Source: Candidatus Yanofskyibacteriota bacterium
Lineage (GTDB): Bacteria; Patescibacteria; Paceibacteria; 2-02-FULL-40-12; IGHO2-12-FULL-4
Direction of reading: 5' to 3'
Assembly (NCBI GenBank): GCA_016185525.1
Contig: JACPNK010000005.1
Location: forward strand, 96,449 to 160,448
Length of the DNA: 64,000 nucleotides
Positions 26,636-35,169 of this stretch are shown piece by piece (the stretch's first letter is position 1; each line of letters opens with the position of its first letter). A program made the translations under genes and the position numbers. The notes beneath the pieces were generated by a model, which was not told where the DNA came from, searched no databases, and saw nothing but the letters and a program-made list of their open reading frames with translations.

Positions 26636-26721
26636 CGGAGGGAGTGGGAGTCGAACCCACCTGACCCCTTTCGGGGTCGGAGATTAGCAATCTCCTGCAC
26701 CAGCCGATATGCGCCCCCTCC
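26636..26721 (-). tRNA. tRNA-Ser(GCT)
   Basis: Acceptor GGAGGGG/TCCCTCC, anticodon stem GGAGA/TCTCC around TTGCTAA, variable arm ACCCC/GGGGT, T-loop TTCGACT. The 3' end reads G then CA rather than GCCA, at the junction with the downstream element. Confidence 0.94.
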
Positions 26722-26746
26722 AAATTCACCAAATTTTACCATATTT

Positions 26747-27499
26747 TTACCCTTTGGCAACGACCAAACCGATGACTTTTTTTGCTCCGGCTTCTTTTAA
26801 TATCCGAGCGCATTCGTCTAGGGTTGCTCCAGTGGTGGCAATGTCATCCACCAAAACGACTGTTTTGTTTTTTATTTTTTCCGGCCTGGGGCAGACAAAT
26901 ATGCCTTCCGTATTTTTTATCCTTTCTTCTTTGTTTTCTATCTCCGCTTGAGGCTTTTTATTTTTTGTCCTCTCCAAAACACCAACAGCAATTTCTAATT
27001 TAAATTCCCCGGCCAGCTCTTCGGCTAAAAGTTCTGACTGATTGTAAGAGCGCCAGTTAAGCCTTAAGCGGTGCAGGGGCAGGGGAATAAGGACAACCTC
27101 GCTTCGGTAACTGTCAAAAAAGCGGTCTTTGTTTTTTTCTTTTAAAAACTTTATCAGAAGTTTGCCAAGGGGTTTTTTTGCCGAAACTATAAACTTATAT
27201 TTTAAAGCCCAAAGCATTTTTTTGACTAAAGGTTCTTCGTAACTGGCGGCTATCCAGATAAAGTCCAAGTAATGATTCTTTTTGCAAAATGGGCAGGTTT
27301 CGCCCTGGCTGGCCGGGGATGAACAGAAGGCGCACTCAAAACCTTTTCTTAAGTTTATTTTTTCAAAACAAAGCCGGCAGAGGTGTTTGTCGGGGTCAGA
27401 AGCATTTTGTATTTGGCGGCAACCAAGGCAGTGAATAGGGAAAAGAAGGTCAAACAAAAAGTCCTTTAGGCTTTCTATGGATAACTTGCACAACTTCAT
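26747..27499 (-). CDS. comF: ComF-type phosphoribosyltransferase
   Basis: 250 residues with two zinc-binding cysteine clusters at the N-terminus (CLGC...CRLC and CAFC...CPFC) and a C-terminal phosphoribosyltransferase domain with VVLVDDIATTGATLDE (PRPP-binding loop, about residue 213-228). ComFC-type proteins take part in DNA uptake in competent bacteria. Its position directly divergent from the type IV pilus cluster (30 bases between starts) fits a role in DNA uptake, though this is an inference. Confidence 0.9.
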   Translation of the reverse strand: MKLCKLSIESLKDFLFDLLFPIHCLGCRQIQNASDPDKHLCRLCFEKINLRKGFECAFCSSPASQGETCPFCKKNHYLDFIWIAASYEEPLVKKMLWALKYKFIVSAKKPLGKLLIKFLKEKNKDRFFDSYRSEVVLIPLPLHRLRLNWRSYNQSELLAEELAGEFKLEIAVGVLERTKNKKPQAEIENKEERIKNTEGIFVCPRPEKIKNKTVVLVDDIATTGATLDECARILKEAGAKKVIGLVVAKG

Positions 27500-27509
27500 T
27501 TTATTTTTA

Positions 27510-27518
27510 TGGTATAAT
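27510..27518 (+). promoter_or_regulatory. extended -10 promoter for pilM
   Basis: TGGTATAAT, an extended -10 element, ends 11 bases before the pilM ATG with no clear -35 box or Shine-Dalgarno sequence. The 30-base divergent gap must also serve comF. Confidence 0.6.
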
Positions 27519-27529
27519 CAAGATTAACT

Positions 27530-28624
27530 ATGAACTTCGGTTTCTTCAAGAATTTTTTATCTAAAGGCACGCTTGGAATAGATATAGGCACTGCCTCAAT
27601 CAAAGTTGCCGAGCTTTCAAGAGAAAGCGGGCACTTTAAGTTACTGAATTATGGAATCTTCCAGCTTGAGAATCAAGAAGAAGCTATTGAGACCAAGCAG
27701 AAGATTACCAAATTGCCCGATCAGGATATTGTTTGGGGCATAAAAGAGCTTATCTCTCGTTCGGGAGTGAAGAGCAAAAACGTAGTTGCCTCTATTCCCT
27801 CGTTTTCAACTTTCTCAACGACTATCTCCTTGCCCTACTTGTCAGAGAAAGATTTGGCAAAAGCCATTCCTTTTGAGGCTAAAAAATATGTGCCAATTCC
27901 GATTGATGAAGTTATTTTAGACTGGTCAATCATCAATTTGGCTTCTGACCATGCTGGCGGCGGACAGGCGTTGGCGGGAGGGCGGGTTACTCCCACAGTA
28001 GAAGTTTTTCTGGCGGCGGTGCCGAAGCATGAGACAGAAAGATATAAAAAAATTATGACTGCCGCGGGTTTGAATTTGGCGGCCCTTGAACTTGAAAATA
28101 TTGCTTTAATCAGATCTCTGATTGGCAACGACCTAAGTCCGGTTGCGATAGTTAACATTGGAGGCAGAAGCACGTCTATATTGGTGGTGGACCGGGGTTT
28201 TGAGAGGATAAGCCACAATTATGAGATCGGAGGATTTGAGATAACCAAGTCCATTGCCCGATCTATGGGCGTCAGTCTTTCCAGAGCGGAAGAATTTAAA
28301 AGAACAGTCGGTTTAAAATCAGACAGCACCAAAGTTGTGGGAGAAGCAATGATTTCTTTGTTGGACATGATTGTCTTTGAATCAAAAAAAACCATAACCA
28401 CCTATGAAAATAACAAGGGCGCCAAAATACAAAAAGTTTTTTTGTCCGGCGGAGTGGCCAACATGCCGAGCTTTCTTGAATATTTTAAGTCCAAGATTAA
28501 TTTAGAAACCGCTATTAGCAATCCTTTTGTACGCGTTGTCTACCCAAAAGAGCTTGCCAAGATGATTCCTGAACTAAGCCCGACTTTTTCAATAGCTGTG
28601 GGTTTGGCTATGAGAGAAGTGTGA
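27530..28624 (+). CDS. pilM: type IV pilus assembly protein PilM
   Basis: Actin-like cytoplasmic ATPase of the pilus inner platform. GTLGIDIGTASIKVAEL (residues 13-29) is the phosphate-1 loop, AIVNIGGRSTSILVVDRG the second, and VFLSGGVANMP (about 303-313) the adenosine motif. The segment SDHAGGGQALAGGRVTPT near residue 145-160 looks like an extra loop. At 364 residues it is normal length. First gene of the pil cluster. Confidence 0.94.
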   Translation: MNFGFFKNFLSKGTLGIDIGTASIKVAELSRESGHFKLLNYGIFQLENQEEAIETKQKITKLPDQDIVWGIKELISRSGVKSKNVVASIPSFSTFSTTISLPYLSEKDLAKAIPFEAKKYVPIPIDEVILDWSIINLASDHAGGGQALAGGRVTPTVEVFLAAVPKHETERYKKIMTAAGLNLAALELENIALIRSLIGNDLSPVAIVNIGGRSTSILVVDRGFERISHNYEIGGFEITKSIARSMGVSLSRAEEFKRTVGLKSDSTKVVGEAMISLLDMIVFESKKTITTYENNKGAKIQKVFLSGGVANMPSFLEYFKSKINLETAISNPFVRVVYPKELAKMIPELSPTFSIAVGLAMREV

Positions 28625-28691
28625 TATAATAAGTTTAGTTAAAAGTTTATCAAGTTACTTTATAACTTTACAAACTTTATAACTTAGAACT

Positions 28692-28704
28692 AGCGCGAAG
28701 CGCT
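28692..28704. repeat. GAA-triloop hairpin at the pilN start
   Basis: AGCGC-GAA-GCGCT hairpin ending one base before the pilN ATG. It has the same GAA-loop design as 25493, 25531 and 30612, and could limit or regulate pilN translation. Confidence 0.55.
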
Positions 28705-28705
28705 T

Positions 28706-29266
28706 ATGCCAGAACAAGGGTTAATACAACTTCTTCCAGAAACAAGAAGAAAACTGGAAATCAAACTTCCCGGAGAAAACCGGCCGGTTTATTTAGCGAC
28801 GGGTTTTTTGGTTTTAGTCTTTTTGGTTTTTGGAGGTTTAAAAATATATTCTTCTTCCTTAAAAAATAATTTGAAATCCCTAGACCAAGAGGCTGTTGCT
28901 TTGGAAACAAGCAGAGACAGGGCTTTTGAGTCTGAACTTTTGGTTTTAAACAAGAGATTTGCTTTGTCTTCGGGTTTGATTAACGAACATATTATCTGGT
29001 CGGGAGCTTTAAGCAAGCTTCAGAATCTTATGCCCAAGCAGTCGCAGATGGACACATTTTTCGCCGACTCTCAAGCCGGCAAGATAGAGCTTAAGGGCAG
29101 GGCTGTCAGTTATACTGTCATTGCTCAGCAGATTGCCAGTTTTTTGACGGATGAAGCCGTTGCAGACATTGAATTAAACAAGATTAACAGTTTATCGTCC
29201 GGCGTGCTGGAGTATGATATGAAAATCGTTTTTGACAAAAACAAGTTTTTAGTTTTTAAGAAGTGA
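28706..29266 (+). CDS. pilN: PilN-like pilus assembly protein
   Basis: 186 residues: short cytoplasmic N-terminus with LIQLLPE (the PilM-binding NLLPE-type motif), one transmembrane helix (about residues 30-47), a coiled coil and a small periplasmic-type domain. Position between pilM and pilO supports the assignment; sequence similarity of PilN proteins is always low. Confidence 0.78.
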   Translation: MPEQGLIQLLPETRRKLEIKLPGENRPVYLATGFLVLVFLVFGGLKIYSSSLKNNLKSLDQEAVALETSRDRAFESELLVLNKRFALSSGLINEHIIWSGALSKLQNLMPKQSQMDTFFADSQAGKIELKGRAVSYTVIAQQIASFLTDEAVADIELNKINSLSSGVLEYDMKIVFDKNKFLVFKK

Positions 29267-29273
29267 CTTTGGG

Positions 29274-29825
29274 ATGAACTACAAAAAATTAATTGGATCG
29301 GGTCTGATTGCTTTAGGCATTATTTTTCTGCCCATTTTGGTCGTACCAGAATATCGCGCCGTCTCGGCTATTAAAAGCGCTATACAGCAAAAAAAGGCGG
29401 CTTTTGATAAAAAAAAGGTTTTGATGGACAAGATAGACACTTTAAGAATACAGACCAAAGAAAGACGCGCTGATCTTGAAAAGTTGGCGACTATTTTACC
29501 GGAGAGCCGAAAGACCCAAGAGGTGGTTGTTAACATTGAAGAAATGTCTAAAGAGGCGGGAGTTGAATTAAAGACATTAAAAACGGCCATTGTTCAACAA
29601 GGGAGAGCGGGTGTCAGCGGGACGGGAGCCATGCAAATTGAGATCAGCAGCTCCGGACAGTACAGATCCCTTCTTGATTTTATAAAATCAATTGAGAAAA
29701 ACTTGAGAATATTGGATGTTCAGGAGTTTACTTTATCATTGGACAGTTCAGCGGCATCAGTGGGCGGTCTTACTTTTGCCGCCAAGATTTTAACTTATTT
29801 TATTGAAAAACCTTTAACGCCTTAG
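29274..29825 (+). CDS. pilO: PilO-like pilus assembly protein
   Basis: 183 residues: membrane helix at about residues 8-26, coiled coil (about 35-75), then a ferredoxin-like domain with LPESRKTQEVVVNIEEMSKEAGVELK, the region best conserved in PilO. 7 bases after pilN. Confidence 0.8.
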   Translation: MNYKKLIGSGLIALGIIFLPILVVPEYRAVSAIKSAIQQKKAAFDKKKVLMDKIDTLRIQTKERRADLEKLATILPESRKTQEVVVNIEEMSKEAGVELKTLKTAIVQQGRAGVSGTGAMQIEISSSGQYRSLLDFIKSIEKNLRILDVQEFTLSLDSSAASVGGLTFAAKILTYFIEKPLTP

Positions 29826-29837
29826 GCGCAACTTCTT

Positions 29838-30125
29838 ATGGCTCAATCAAGTATAAAATCGGATTCAGAAAATTTGTTTGTCGGTTTGATAATATTCGCC
29901 GGATTGGCAGCGGCTTATCTTTTTTACTCAAATCTGGTTCCGGTTGAACCTTCTGACTTTTCTCCTCCCGCTCCGGCCAGATCGGAAATTGCTTCGGAAA
30001 TTGAAACAATGAGTTTGGACTTTAGTGTTTTTGACCACATCCTTTTCAAGCAGTTAAAAGTTTTTGGAATCATTCCTGTCGGTTCGGGCCAAACTGGCAG
30101 AGAAAACCCCTTTGCTCCTTTTTAG
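29838..30125 (+). CDS. small single-pass pilus-cluster protein
   Basis: 95 residues with one transmembrane helix (about 13-31), a Pro-rich stretch and a C-terminus GRENPFAPF. The ending resembles the GRxDPF segment of PilP, but the protein lacks the PilP beta domain, so it may be a reduced functional counterpart. Placed between pilO and pilB. Confidence 0.6.
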   Translation: MAQSSIKSDSENLFVGLIIFAGLAAAYLFYSNLVPVEPSDFSPPAPARSEIASEIETMSLDFSVFDHILFKQLKVFGIIPVGSGQTGRENPFAPF

Positions 30126-30128
30126 ACC

Positions 30129-31910
30129 ATGATCAAAATTCCCCAAGTTCTCATTCAGGAACTGGTAAAAAGAAATCTTGTCGCTGAAGAAAAGATTGAC
30201 GAATATGCGGGGCAAGCCCAGGACCAGAACAAAGACTTCGGGAGGATTTTGATTGAACAAGGGCTTATCGGCGAAGAAGACCTGTTGAAGATAAAAGAAG
30301 AGGTTTATCACCTGCCTGTTTTTGATTTAATCAAATCAAAAACAGAAATAAATCTTGAACTTTCCAAGATTATTTCCGAAGACGTAATAAATTTTTATCA
30401 GATAATTCCTTTTGCTAAGACGGAGTCTGTTTTAAGGGTTGGCATTCTCAATCCGGAAGATATCAACGCTTTGGAAGCTTTAAAATTCATAGGCGAGGAT
30501 AAGGGTTTGGAGCTGGAAAGATTTCTCATAAGTTATAAAGATTTTGACCGTCTTTTGCAGAGTTATTCTTCTATTACCAGCGAGGTTGGTGAAGCCTTAG
30601 AAGTTAAATCTGTCGGCGAAGCCGACGCTTCTAAGCTCAAGCTTGAGATACCGAAAACCGGCTCCTTGGATCAAATCACAGCCGATTCACCCATAACTCG
30701 GGTGGTTGCGATTATGGTTAAACACGCGGTTGAGAATAAGGCCTCTGATATACACATTGAACCGATGGACAGTATTATTCGTGTCCGTTTCAGGGTTGAC
30801 GGAATTTTGCAGGCGACCCTTTCTCTGCCCAAAAATCTTTTGTCAGCGATTGTTACCAGAATTAAAATCTTGTCGGAGATGAAGATTGATGAGACTCGTT
30901 TACCGCAGGACGGGCGCTTCAGCACTTATCTGGACAGAAAGATTGACTTTAGGATTTCTTCTTTGCCGACTAGGCACGGAGAGAAGATAGTCATGCGTAT
31001 TTTGGATCCTTTGGTCGGCAATATTGACCTTCCTGATTTGGGACTTTTTGGCCGTTCGCTGGAGCTGGTTTTAAAAAATATAGAGAAGCCTTTTGGCGAG
31101 ATATTAATTACCGGCCCCACCGGTTCCGGCAAGAGTACCACTCTATACTCTGTTTTAAAAAAATATAATAAAGAGGGGGTAAACATTATTACTTTGGAGG
31201 ATCCGATAGAATATTTTTTGGAAGGAATAAACCAGTCTCAAGTCCATGAGGAAATCGGTTATACTTTTGCCAGCGGTTTGCGCCACATTTTACGCCAAGA
31301 CCCCGATGTCATCATGGTGGGGGAGATAAGAGATAGCGAAACGGCCGGCTTGGCTACTAATGCCGCTTTGACCGGCCACGTGGTTTTGTCTACTTTGCAC
31401 ACCAACGATACTATCGGTGTGATTCCGAGGCTTATAGATATGGGCGTGGAAAAATACCTCATTGCGCCGACAGTCAACCTGGCTATTGCCCAGAGGCTTT
31501 TGAGAAAGTTATGCAAAAAGTGTAAAATCAAGACAAAGCCTAACGCCGCTGAAAAGAAGATACTTGATCAAGGGATAAAAAATATGCCGACAGCTTACAG
31601 AAAAGATTTGCCCTCGGAGACAGATTTTATTTATAAACCGTCAGAAAAAGGTTGTCAGGAGTGTAACGGCAAGGCTTACAAAGGACGGATTGCTATTTTC
31701 GAGGTTCTGGAGATGACCGATGAGCTTGAGCAGATAATTTTGGGCCAGATCTCGGAGGCAAAAATCAGATCTGAAGCTGTTAGACAGAATATGATTACGA
31801 TGTTTCAAGACGGTATCATAAAAGTTTTGCAGGGCACGACTTCTTTGGAAGAGCTTTTAGAAACCGCCCAGGAACAAGAAGAAAAAGAAGAGGAAAAAAT
31901 TAAAGCTTAA
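30129..31910 (+). CDS. pilB: type IV pilus extension ATPase PilB
   Basis: 593-residue secretion ATPase. N-terminal MshEN/GspE-N domain (IGRILIEQGLIGEEDLLK-like pattern, residues 30-60), Asp box LEDPIEYF, Walker A GPTGSGKST (about residue 330), Walker B VIMVGEIRDSETA, His box LSTLHTNDT, and a zinc-binding tetracysteine (CKKC...CQECNG). Powers pilus extension. A GAA-loop palindrome (30612-30626) lies in the linker, and a 13-bp AT-rich stem lies at 30316-30345. Confidence 0.96.
   Translation: MIKIPQVLIQELVKRNLVAEEKIDEYAGQAQDQNKDFGRILIEQGLIGEEDLLKIKEEVYHLPVFDLIKSKTEINLELSKIISEDVINFYQIIPFAKTESVLRVGILNPEDINALEALKFIGEDKGLELERFLISYKDFDRLLQSYSSITSEVGEALEVKSVGEADASKLKLEIPKTGSLDQITADSPITRVVAIMVKHAVENKASDIHIEPMDSIIRVRFRVDGILQATLSLPKNLLSAIVTRIKILSEMKIDETRLPQDGRFSTYLDRKIDFRISSLPTRHGEKIVMRILDPLVGNIDLPDLGLFGRSLELVLKNIEKPFGEILITGPTGSGKSTTLYSVLKKYNKEGVNIITLEDPIEYFLEGINQSQVHEEIGYTFASGLRHILRQDPDVIMVGEIRDSETAGLATNAALTGHVVLSTLHTNDTIGVIPRLIDMGVEKYLIAPTVNLAIAQRLLRKLCKKCKIKTKPNAAEKKILDQGIKNMPTAYRKDLPSETDFIYKPSEKGCQECNGKAYKGRIAIFEVLEMTDELEQIILGQISEAKIRSEAVRQNMITMFQDGIIKVLQGTTSLEELLETAQEQEEKEEEKIKA
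30612..30626. repeat. GAA-triloop palindrome inside pilB
   Basis: GTCGGC-GAA-GCCGAC, a perfect 6-bp stem in the linker between the N-terminal domain and ATPase core, encoding VGEAD. Confidence 0.55.
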
Positions 31911-31922
31911 AATTGTAATTTT

Positions 31923-33002
31923 ATGAAAGACATCACAACTTATAAAAGTGAAATTGACGAATTACTTCTGCTTTTGGCTCAAGAACGGGGTTCGGATATC
32001 CACCTTTCTCCGGGTGTTTTTCCGACCATCAGAGTGGATGGCAGGCTTATTCCTTTGTCAAACAGAACCATTTTGGATTCTGAAACCATTGAAGGCTACG
32101 CCACGGCGCTTATCGGAGAAGAAAGAAAAGCAAGATTTATCCAGGAAAAAGAAGCCGACTTTTCGTATATGGTTGGGGAAAAAGCCAGATTCAGAATGAA
32201 CATTTATATAAGCAGGGGCAGTTTTGCCATTACCGGCCGGTATGTACCTTTTGAAATTAGGACTATTGAGGAACTAAAACTACCCAAAATCTTAAAATTT
32301 TTTGCACAGCTTTCTCAAGGTTTTGTTTTGATAGTCGGACCCAACGGACATGGCAAATCAACGACTTTGGCGGCTTTGATAAATTTAATCAACAAAGAGA
32401 GAGTGGAAAAAATAATTACTATAGAAGACCCGATTGAATATATGTTTGTGTCTGACCAGAGCATTATTGACCAAAGAGAGGTTTATCGTGATACAAACTC
32501 TTTTGCCAATGCTTTGCGGGCAACTTTCCGAGAGAATGTAAATGTCATCATGGTGGGGGAGTTGCGTGATTATGAAACTATGAACGCCGCCGTCTCGGCG
32601 GCTGAAACCGGACATTTGGTTTTTGCGTCTTTGCATACCAACAACGCCGCGCAGACAATTGAAAGAATCATTGACAGTTTTCCGCCTGCCCAACAATCCC
32701 AAATTATTTCCCAGCTTGCCAACACGGTTTCCGGCATTATTTCCCAAAGGTTGGTTCCCTCAACAAAAGGAGGTTTGGTTCCGGCGGTGGAAGTTTTGGT
32801 GGCCAACTCCGCCGTAAGAAATTTAATTAGAGAGAATAAAACGGAACAGCTGAATGTAGTTATTGATACCAGCGAGGAGGCCGGCATGATCTCAATGAAT
32901 AAATCTTTGGCTGACCTGGTCAAGAAAGGAGAAATTTCCGCAGAGCAGGCCGGATTTTTCTCTCTAAATCCCAAAGAACTAAAGCTCCTGCTTAAGCAAT
33001 AA
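31923..33002 (+). CDS. pilT: type IV pilus retraction ATPase PilT
   Basis: 359 residues. Walker A GPNGHGKST (about residue 140; the usual TGSGKS is replaced by NGHGKS), Walker B VIMVGELRDYETM, His box FASLHTNNAAQTIERIIDSFP (typical PilT ending of the box), and no zinc-binding cysteines, distinguishing it from PilB. Drives retraction, and with it twitching or DNA uptake. Confidence 0.95.
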   Translation: MKDITTYKSEIDELLLLLAQERGSDIHLSPGVFPTIRVDGRLIPLSNRTILDSETIEGYATALIGEERKARFIQEKEADFSYMVGEKARFRMNIYISRGSFAITGRYVPFEIRTIEELKLPKILKFFAQLSQGFVLIVGPNGHGKSTTLAALINLINKERVEKIITIEDPIEYMFVSDQSIIDQREVYRDTNSFANALRATFRENVNVIMVGELRDYETMNAAVSAAETGHLVFASLHTNNAAQTIERIIDSFPPAQQSQIISQLANTVSGIISQRLVPSTKGGLVPAVEVLVANSAVRNLIRENKTEQLNVVIDTSEEAGMISMNKSLADLVKKGEISAEQAGFFSLNPKELKLLLKQ

Positions 33003-33012
33003 GTTTTTAATT

Positions 33013-34224
33013 ATGCCCCAATTTACTTATGAAGCGAAAGATAAAGAAGGCAAGCTGGTTCAAGGCGCCATAGACGCCTTGTCTGAAAATGCGGCCGTTG
33101 ACACTCTCCACGATAAAGACCTTACTATTTTAAGCTTGATTGCCGTTGAGAAAACTTTATTCAAAGGCGATATTGGCTCTATTCTGATAAAACCGAGCAA
33201 AAAGGACGTTACCGTCTTTACAAGACAACTGGCTACAATTATCGCGGCGGACATCCCTTTAATTGAAGGTCTGGAAACGATAGCCAGCCAGGCGGAAAAA
33301 GAAGGCTTTGCCAAAATCATAAAAGAAATGGCCGAGGATATCAGGGGCGGCAGTTCGCTTTCGGCGGCTGTTGCCAAACAGCCGAAACTTTTCGGAGATT
33401 TTTACGTCAGTCTGGTCAAATCAGGAGAGGTGTCCGGCAGATTGGAGCAGACATTGAACTACCTTGCTGATTATTTGGAGAGAAGCCAAAGTTTGAACTC
33501 CAAAATAAAAGGGGCAATGGCTTATCCGATGTTTATAGTTTTTGCTTTGGGTTTAGTTGGTTTTATTATGATGACTTTTGTTTTGCCCAAACTGCTTGGT
33601 ATTTTGACCGAGTCAGGAGTTGAAGACATTCCCTTAATTACAAAAGTTCTTATTAAGCTGACCGACTTTGTCAACAATTACAGCTTACTAATTTTGGTAT
33701 CGGCGGTTTTCTTGGTCTGGTTTGTCAGACAGTATGTAAAAACCAAATCAGGCAAATATCGGATTGACCGTTTGAAAATACGTTTTCCCAGACTCGGTGT
33801 GATTGCCCGCAATATCTACATCGCCCGCATGTCGGAGACACTCTCAACATTGGTGAAAGCCGGAGTGCCGATACTGGAAGGCCTAAGAATTACTTCCGAA
33901 ATAGTCGGCAATTTTATTTTTAGAGATATGCTTTTAGAAGCGGAAAAAAATGTCAGAAATGGAGGCAATATATCAACTGTTTTGTCTCAACACGAAGACG
34001 TGCCAAAGTTGGTTTCCTCAATGTTGGCTATCGGTGAAAAGACCGGTAAGACTAATTTTATGCTTGATAATATATACAAATTTTATAATGCCGAAGCCGA
34101 AAGAGATATACAAAACCTTTCCCAGTTGATTGAACCGATTCTAATCCTGCTTTTAGGTGTTGGCGCCGGACTTTTGGTGGCAGGGATATTGTTGCCGATA
34201 TTCAGTCTAGTGGGTGCGGCGTAA
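33013..34224 (+). CDS. pilC: inner-membrane platform protein PilC
   Basis: 403 residues with two GspF domains and three long hydrophobic segments (about 170-190, 220-240 and 375-398). It starts FTYEAKDKEGKLVQGAIDA and contains GVPILEGL and IGEKTGKTNFML, family hallmarks. 10 bases after pilT; last gene of the pilM-pilC run. Confidence 0.95.
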   Translation: MPQFTYEAKDKEGKLVQGAIDALSENAAVDTLHDKDLTILSLIAVEKTLFKGDIGSILIKPSKKDVTVFTRQLATIIAADIPLIEGLETIASQAEKEGFAKIIKEMAEDIRGGSSLSAAVAKQPKLFGDFYVSLVKSGEVSGRLEQTLNYLADYLERSQSLNSKIKGAMAYPMFIVFALGLVGFIMMTFVLPKLLGILTESGVEDIPLITKVLIKLTDFVNNYSLLILVSAVFLVWFVRQYVKTKSGKYRIDRLKIRFPRLGVIARNIYIARMSETLSTLVKAGVPILEGLRITSEIVGNFIFRDMLLEAEKNVRNGGNISTVLSQHEDVPKLVSSMLAIGEKTGKTNFMLDNIYKFYNAEAERDIQNLSQLIEPILILLLGVGAGLLVAGILLPIFSLVGAA

Positions 34225-34264
34225 GAAAATTTATGAGCTAAGAAAATCAAAAGGCCCGACCTTC

Positions 34265-34303
34265 AGAGGACTGTCCTTAAATTCGAAAAAAGGACAGTCC
34301 TCT
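34265..34303. repeat. intergenic palindrome, GAGGACTGTCC family
   Basis: Perfect 14-bp stem (AGAGGACTGTCCTT and complement) with an 11-base loop. The same GGACTGTCC/GGACAGTCC core recurs inside pilD (35245-35285) and trxB (45827-45843). Confidence 0.85.
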
Positions 34304-34451
34304 AGTCGGACAGGTATTCCTGTTGATAACCTTCATTTGCAAACTACACGCGACTATTATAAAATCCTATTAGTTAGATATTAAAAAACAGCAATCGGTA
34401 GACACAAGCAACGTCGATTGCTTTTGTTTGTCGGTTACTGCTTTGCTATAA

Positions 34452-35009
34452 ATGTATATTTTTTCCAGAAAAAGTTTCAAACCCAGTTCGTTTGGTTTGT
34501 CTCGCGGTTTTACTCTGGTCGAGTTGTTGGTTGTTATCGCTATAATCGGTATTTTAGCGACTTTGTTGCTTTTACAACTTGGTACTGCTCGATCCAAAGC
34601 TAGAGACGCGGCTAGGATTGCTCACGTCAACCAAATTCGCACCGCAGTTGAGTTTTACTTTGACGACAATGGTAAGTTTTTCGAGTCTACTACTATGGCT
34701 GCTCTTGCTCCCAAATATATTACGCAAATACCCAGAGATCCGCTTGCTTCCGATTGCACCAATGGTGTTTATGATGGCAGAGTGAGCGGTGCGGCTCAAT
34801 GTTATGGTTATGCTTGGAACCCGGCGACCAACCCGATTCGTTATCAAGCTTGGGCAGAACTAGAAATTTGGGCTAAAGCCTTAGACCAGGATGTGGATAT
34901 TAACTCAACCGGTTGGAATGGTGCAGCGGTGAATGGTGCGACTGACCTTAAAACCAATTGTACGACAGCTACTACCAGTGACTGCATTTACGACCAAGGC
35001 CAACTATAG
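34452..35009 (+). CDS. type IV major pilin-like prepilin
   Basis: 185 residues with leader ending SRG and cleavage before FTLVELLVVIAIIGILATLLL, the class III signal with Glu+5. The globular domain contains RDPLASDCTNGVYDG, SGAAQCYGY and two more cysteines near the C-terminus. It has its own terminator and a 227-base upstream region containing a hairpin repeat and further AT-rich sequence, consistent with separate, strong expression of the main pilin. Start taken at 34452; the alternative ATG positions upstream would not alter the mature protein. Confidence 0.9.
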   Translation: MYIFSRKSFKPSSFGLSRGFTLVELLVVIAIIGILATLLLLQLGTARSKARDAARIAHVNQIRTAVEFYFDDNGKFFESTTMAALAPKYITQIPRDPLASDCTNGVYDGRVSGAAQCYGYAWNPATNPIRYQAWAELEIWAKALDQDVDINSTGWNGAAVNGATDLKTNCTTATTSDCIYDQGQL

Positions 35010-35028
35010 TCTAATAAATTCGTATTAT

Positions 35029-35053
35029 AAAGCCGCCTTATCAGGCGGCTTTT
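35029..35053 (+). terminator. rho-independent terminator of the pilin gene
   Basis: 10-bp stem AAAGCCGCCT/AGGCGGCTTT with a 4-base loop and T-rich 3' side. Confidence 0.88.
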
Positions 35054-35078
35054 AGTTTGTTACAATTATCCATAGGAC

Positions 35079-35149
35079 AACTAGTAAGCATGCCTCTTTT
35101 ATAGTCGACAGCGACAGTTCGGCGCAAAAAAGAGGCATGCTCACTAGTT
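35079..35149. repeat. covarying hairpin element, copy A
   Basis: 71 bases. Outer arms pair over 21 of 22 positions (AACTAGTaAGCATGCCTCTTTT and partner). A 27-base core forms an inner stem GTCGA/TCGGC around CAGCGACAGT. Copy B at 36059-36115 has the same architecture with matched base changes in both stems. It lies between the pilin terminator and pilD. Confidence 0.8.
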
Positions 35150-35169
35150 ATAGCAACTCTGTTATAAAT

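Noticed and set aside
30316..30345. Coding palindrome in pilB (13-bp stem)
   Set aside because: AT-rich and runs of T/A; the protein is not clearly longer than other PilB proteins here, so chance is more likely than insertion.
34265..34303. pilC terminator
   Set aside because: The stem is strong but has no T-tract on either strand and its core recurs inside genes, so it is classed as a repeat.
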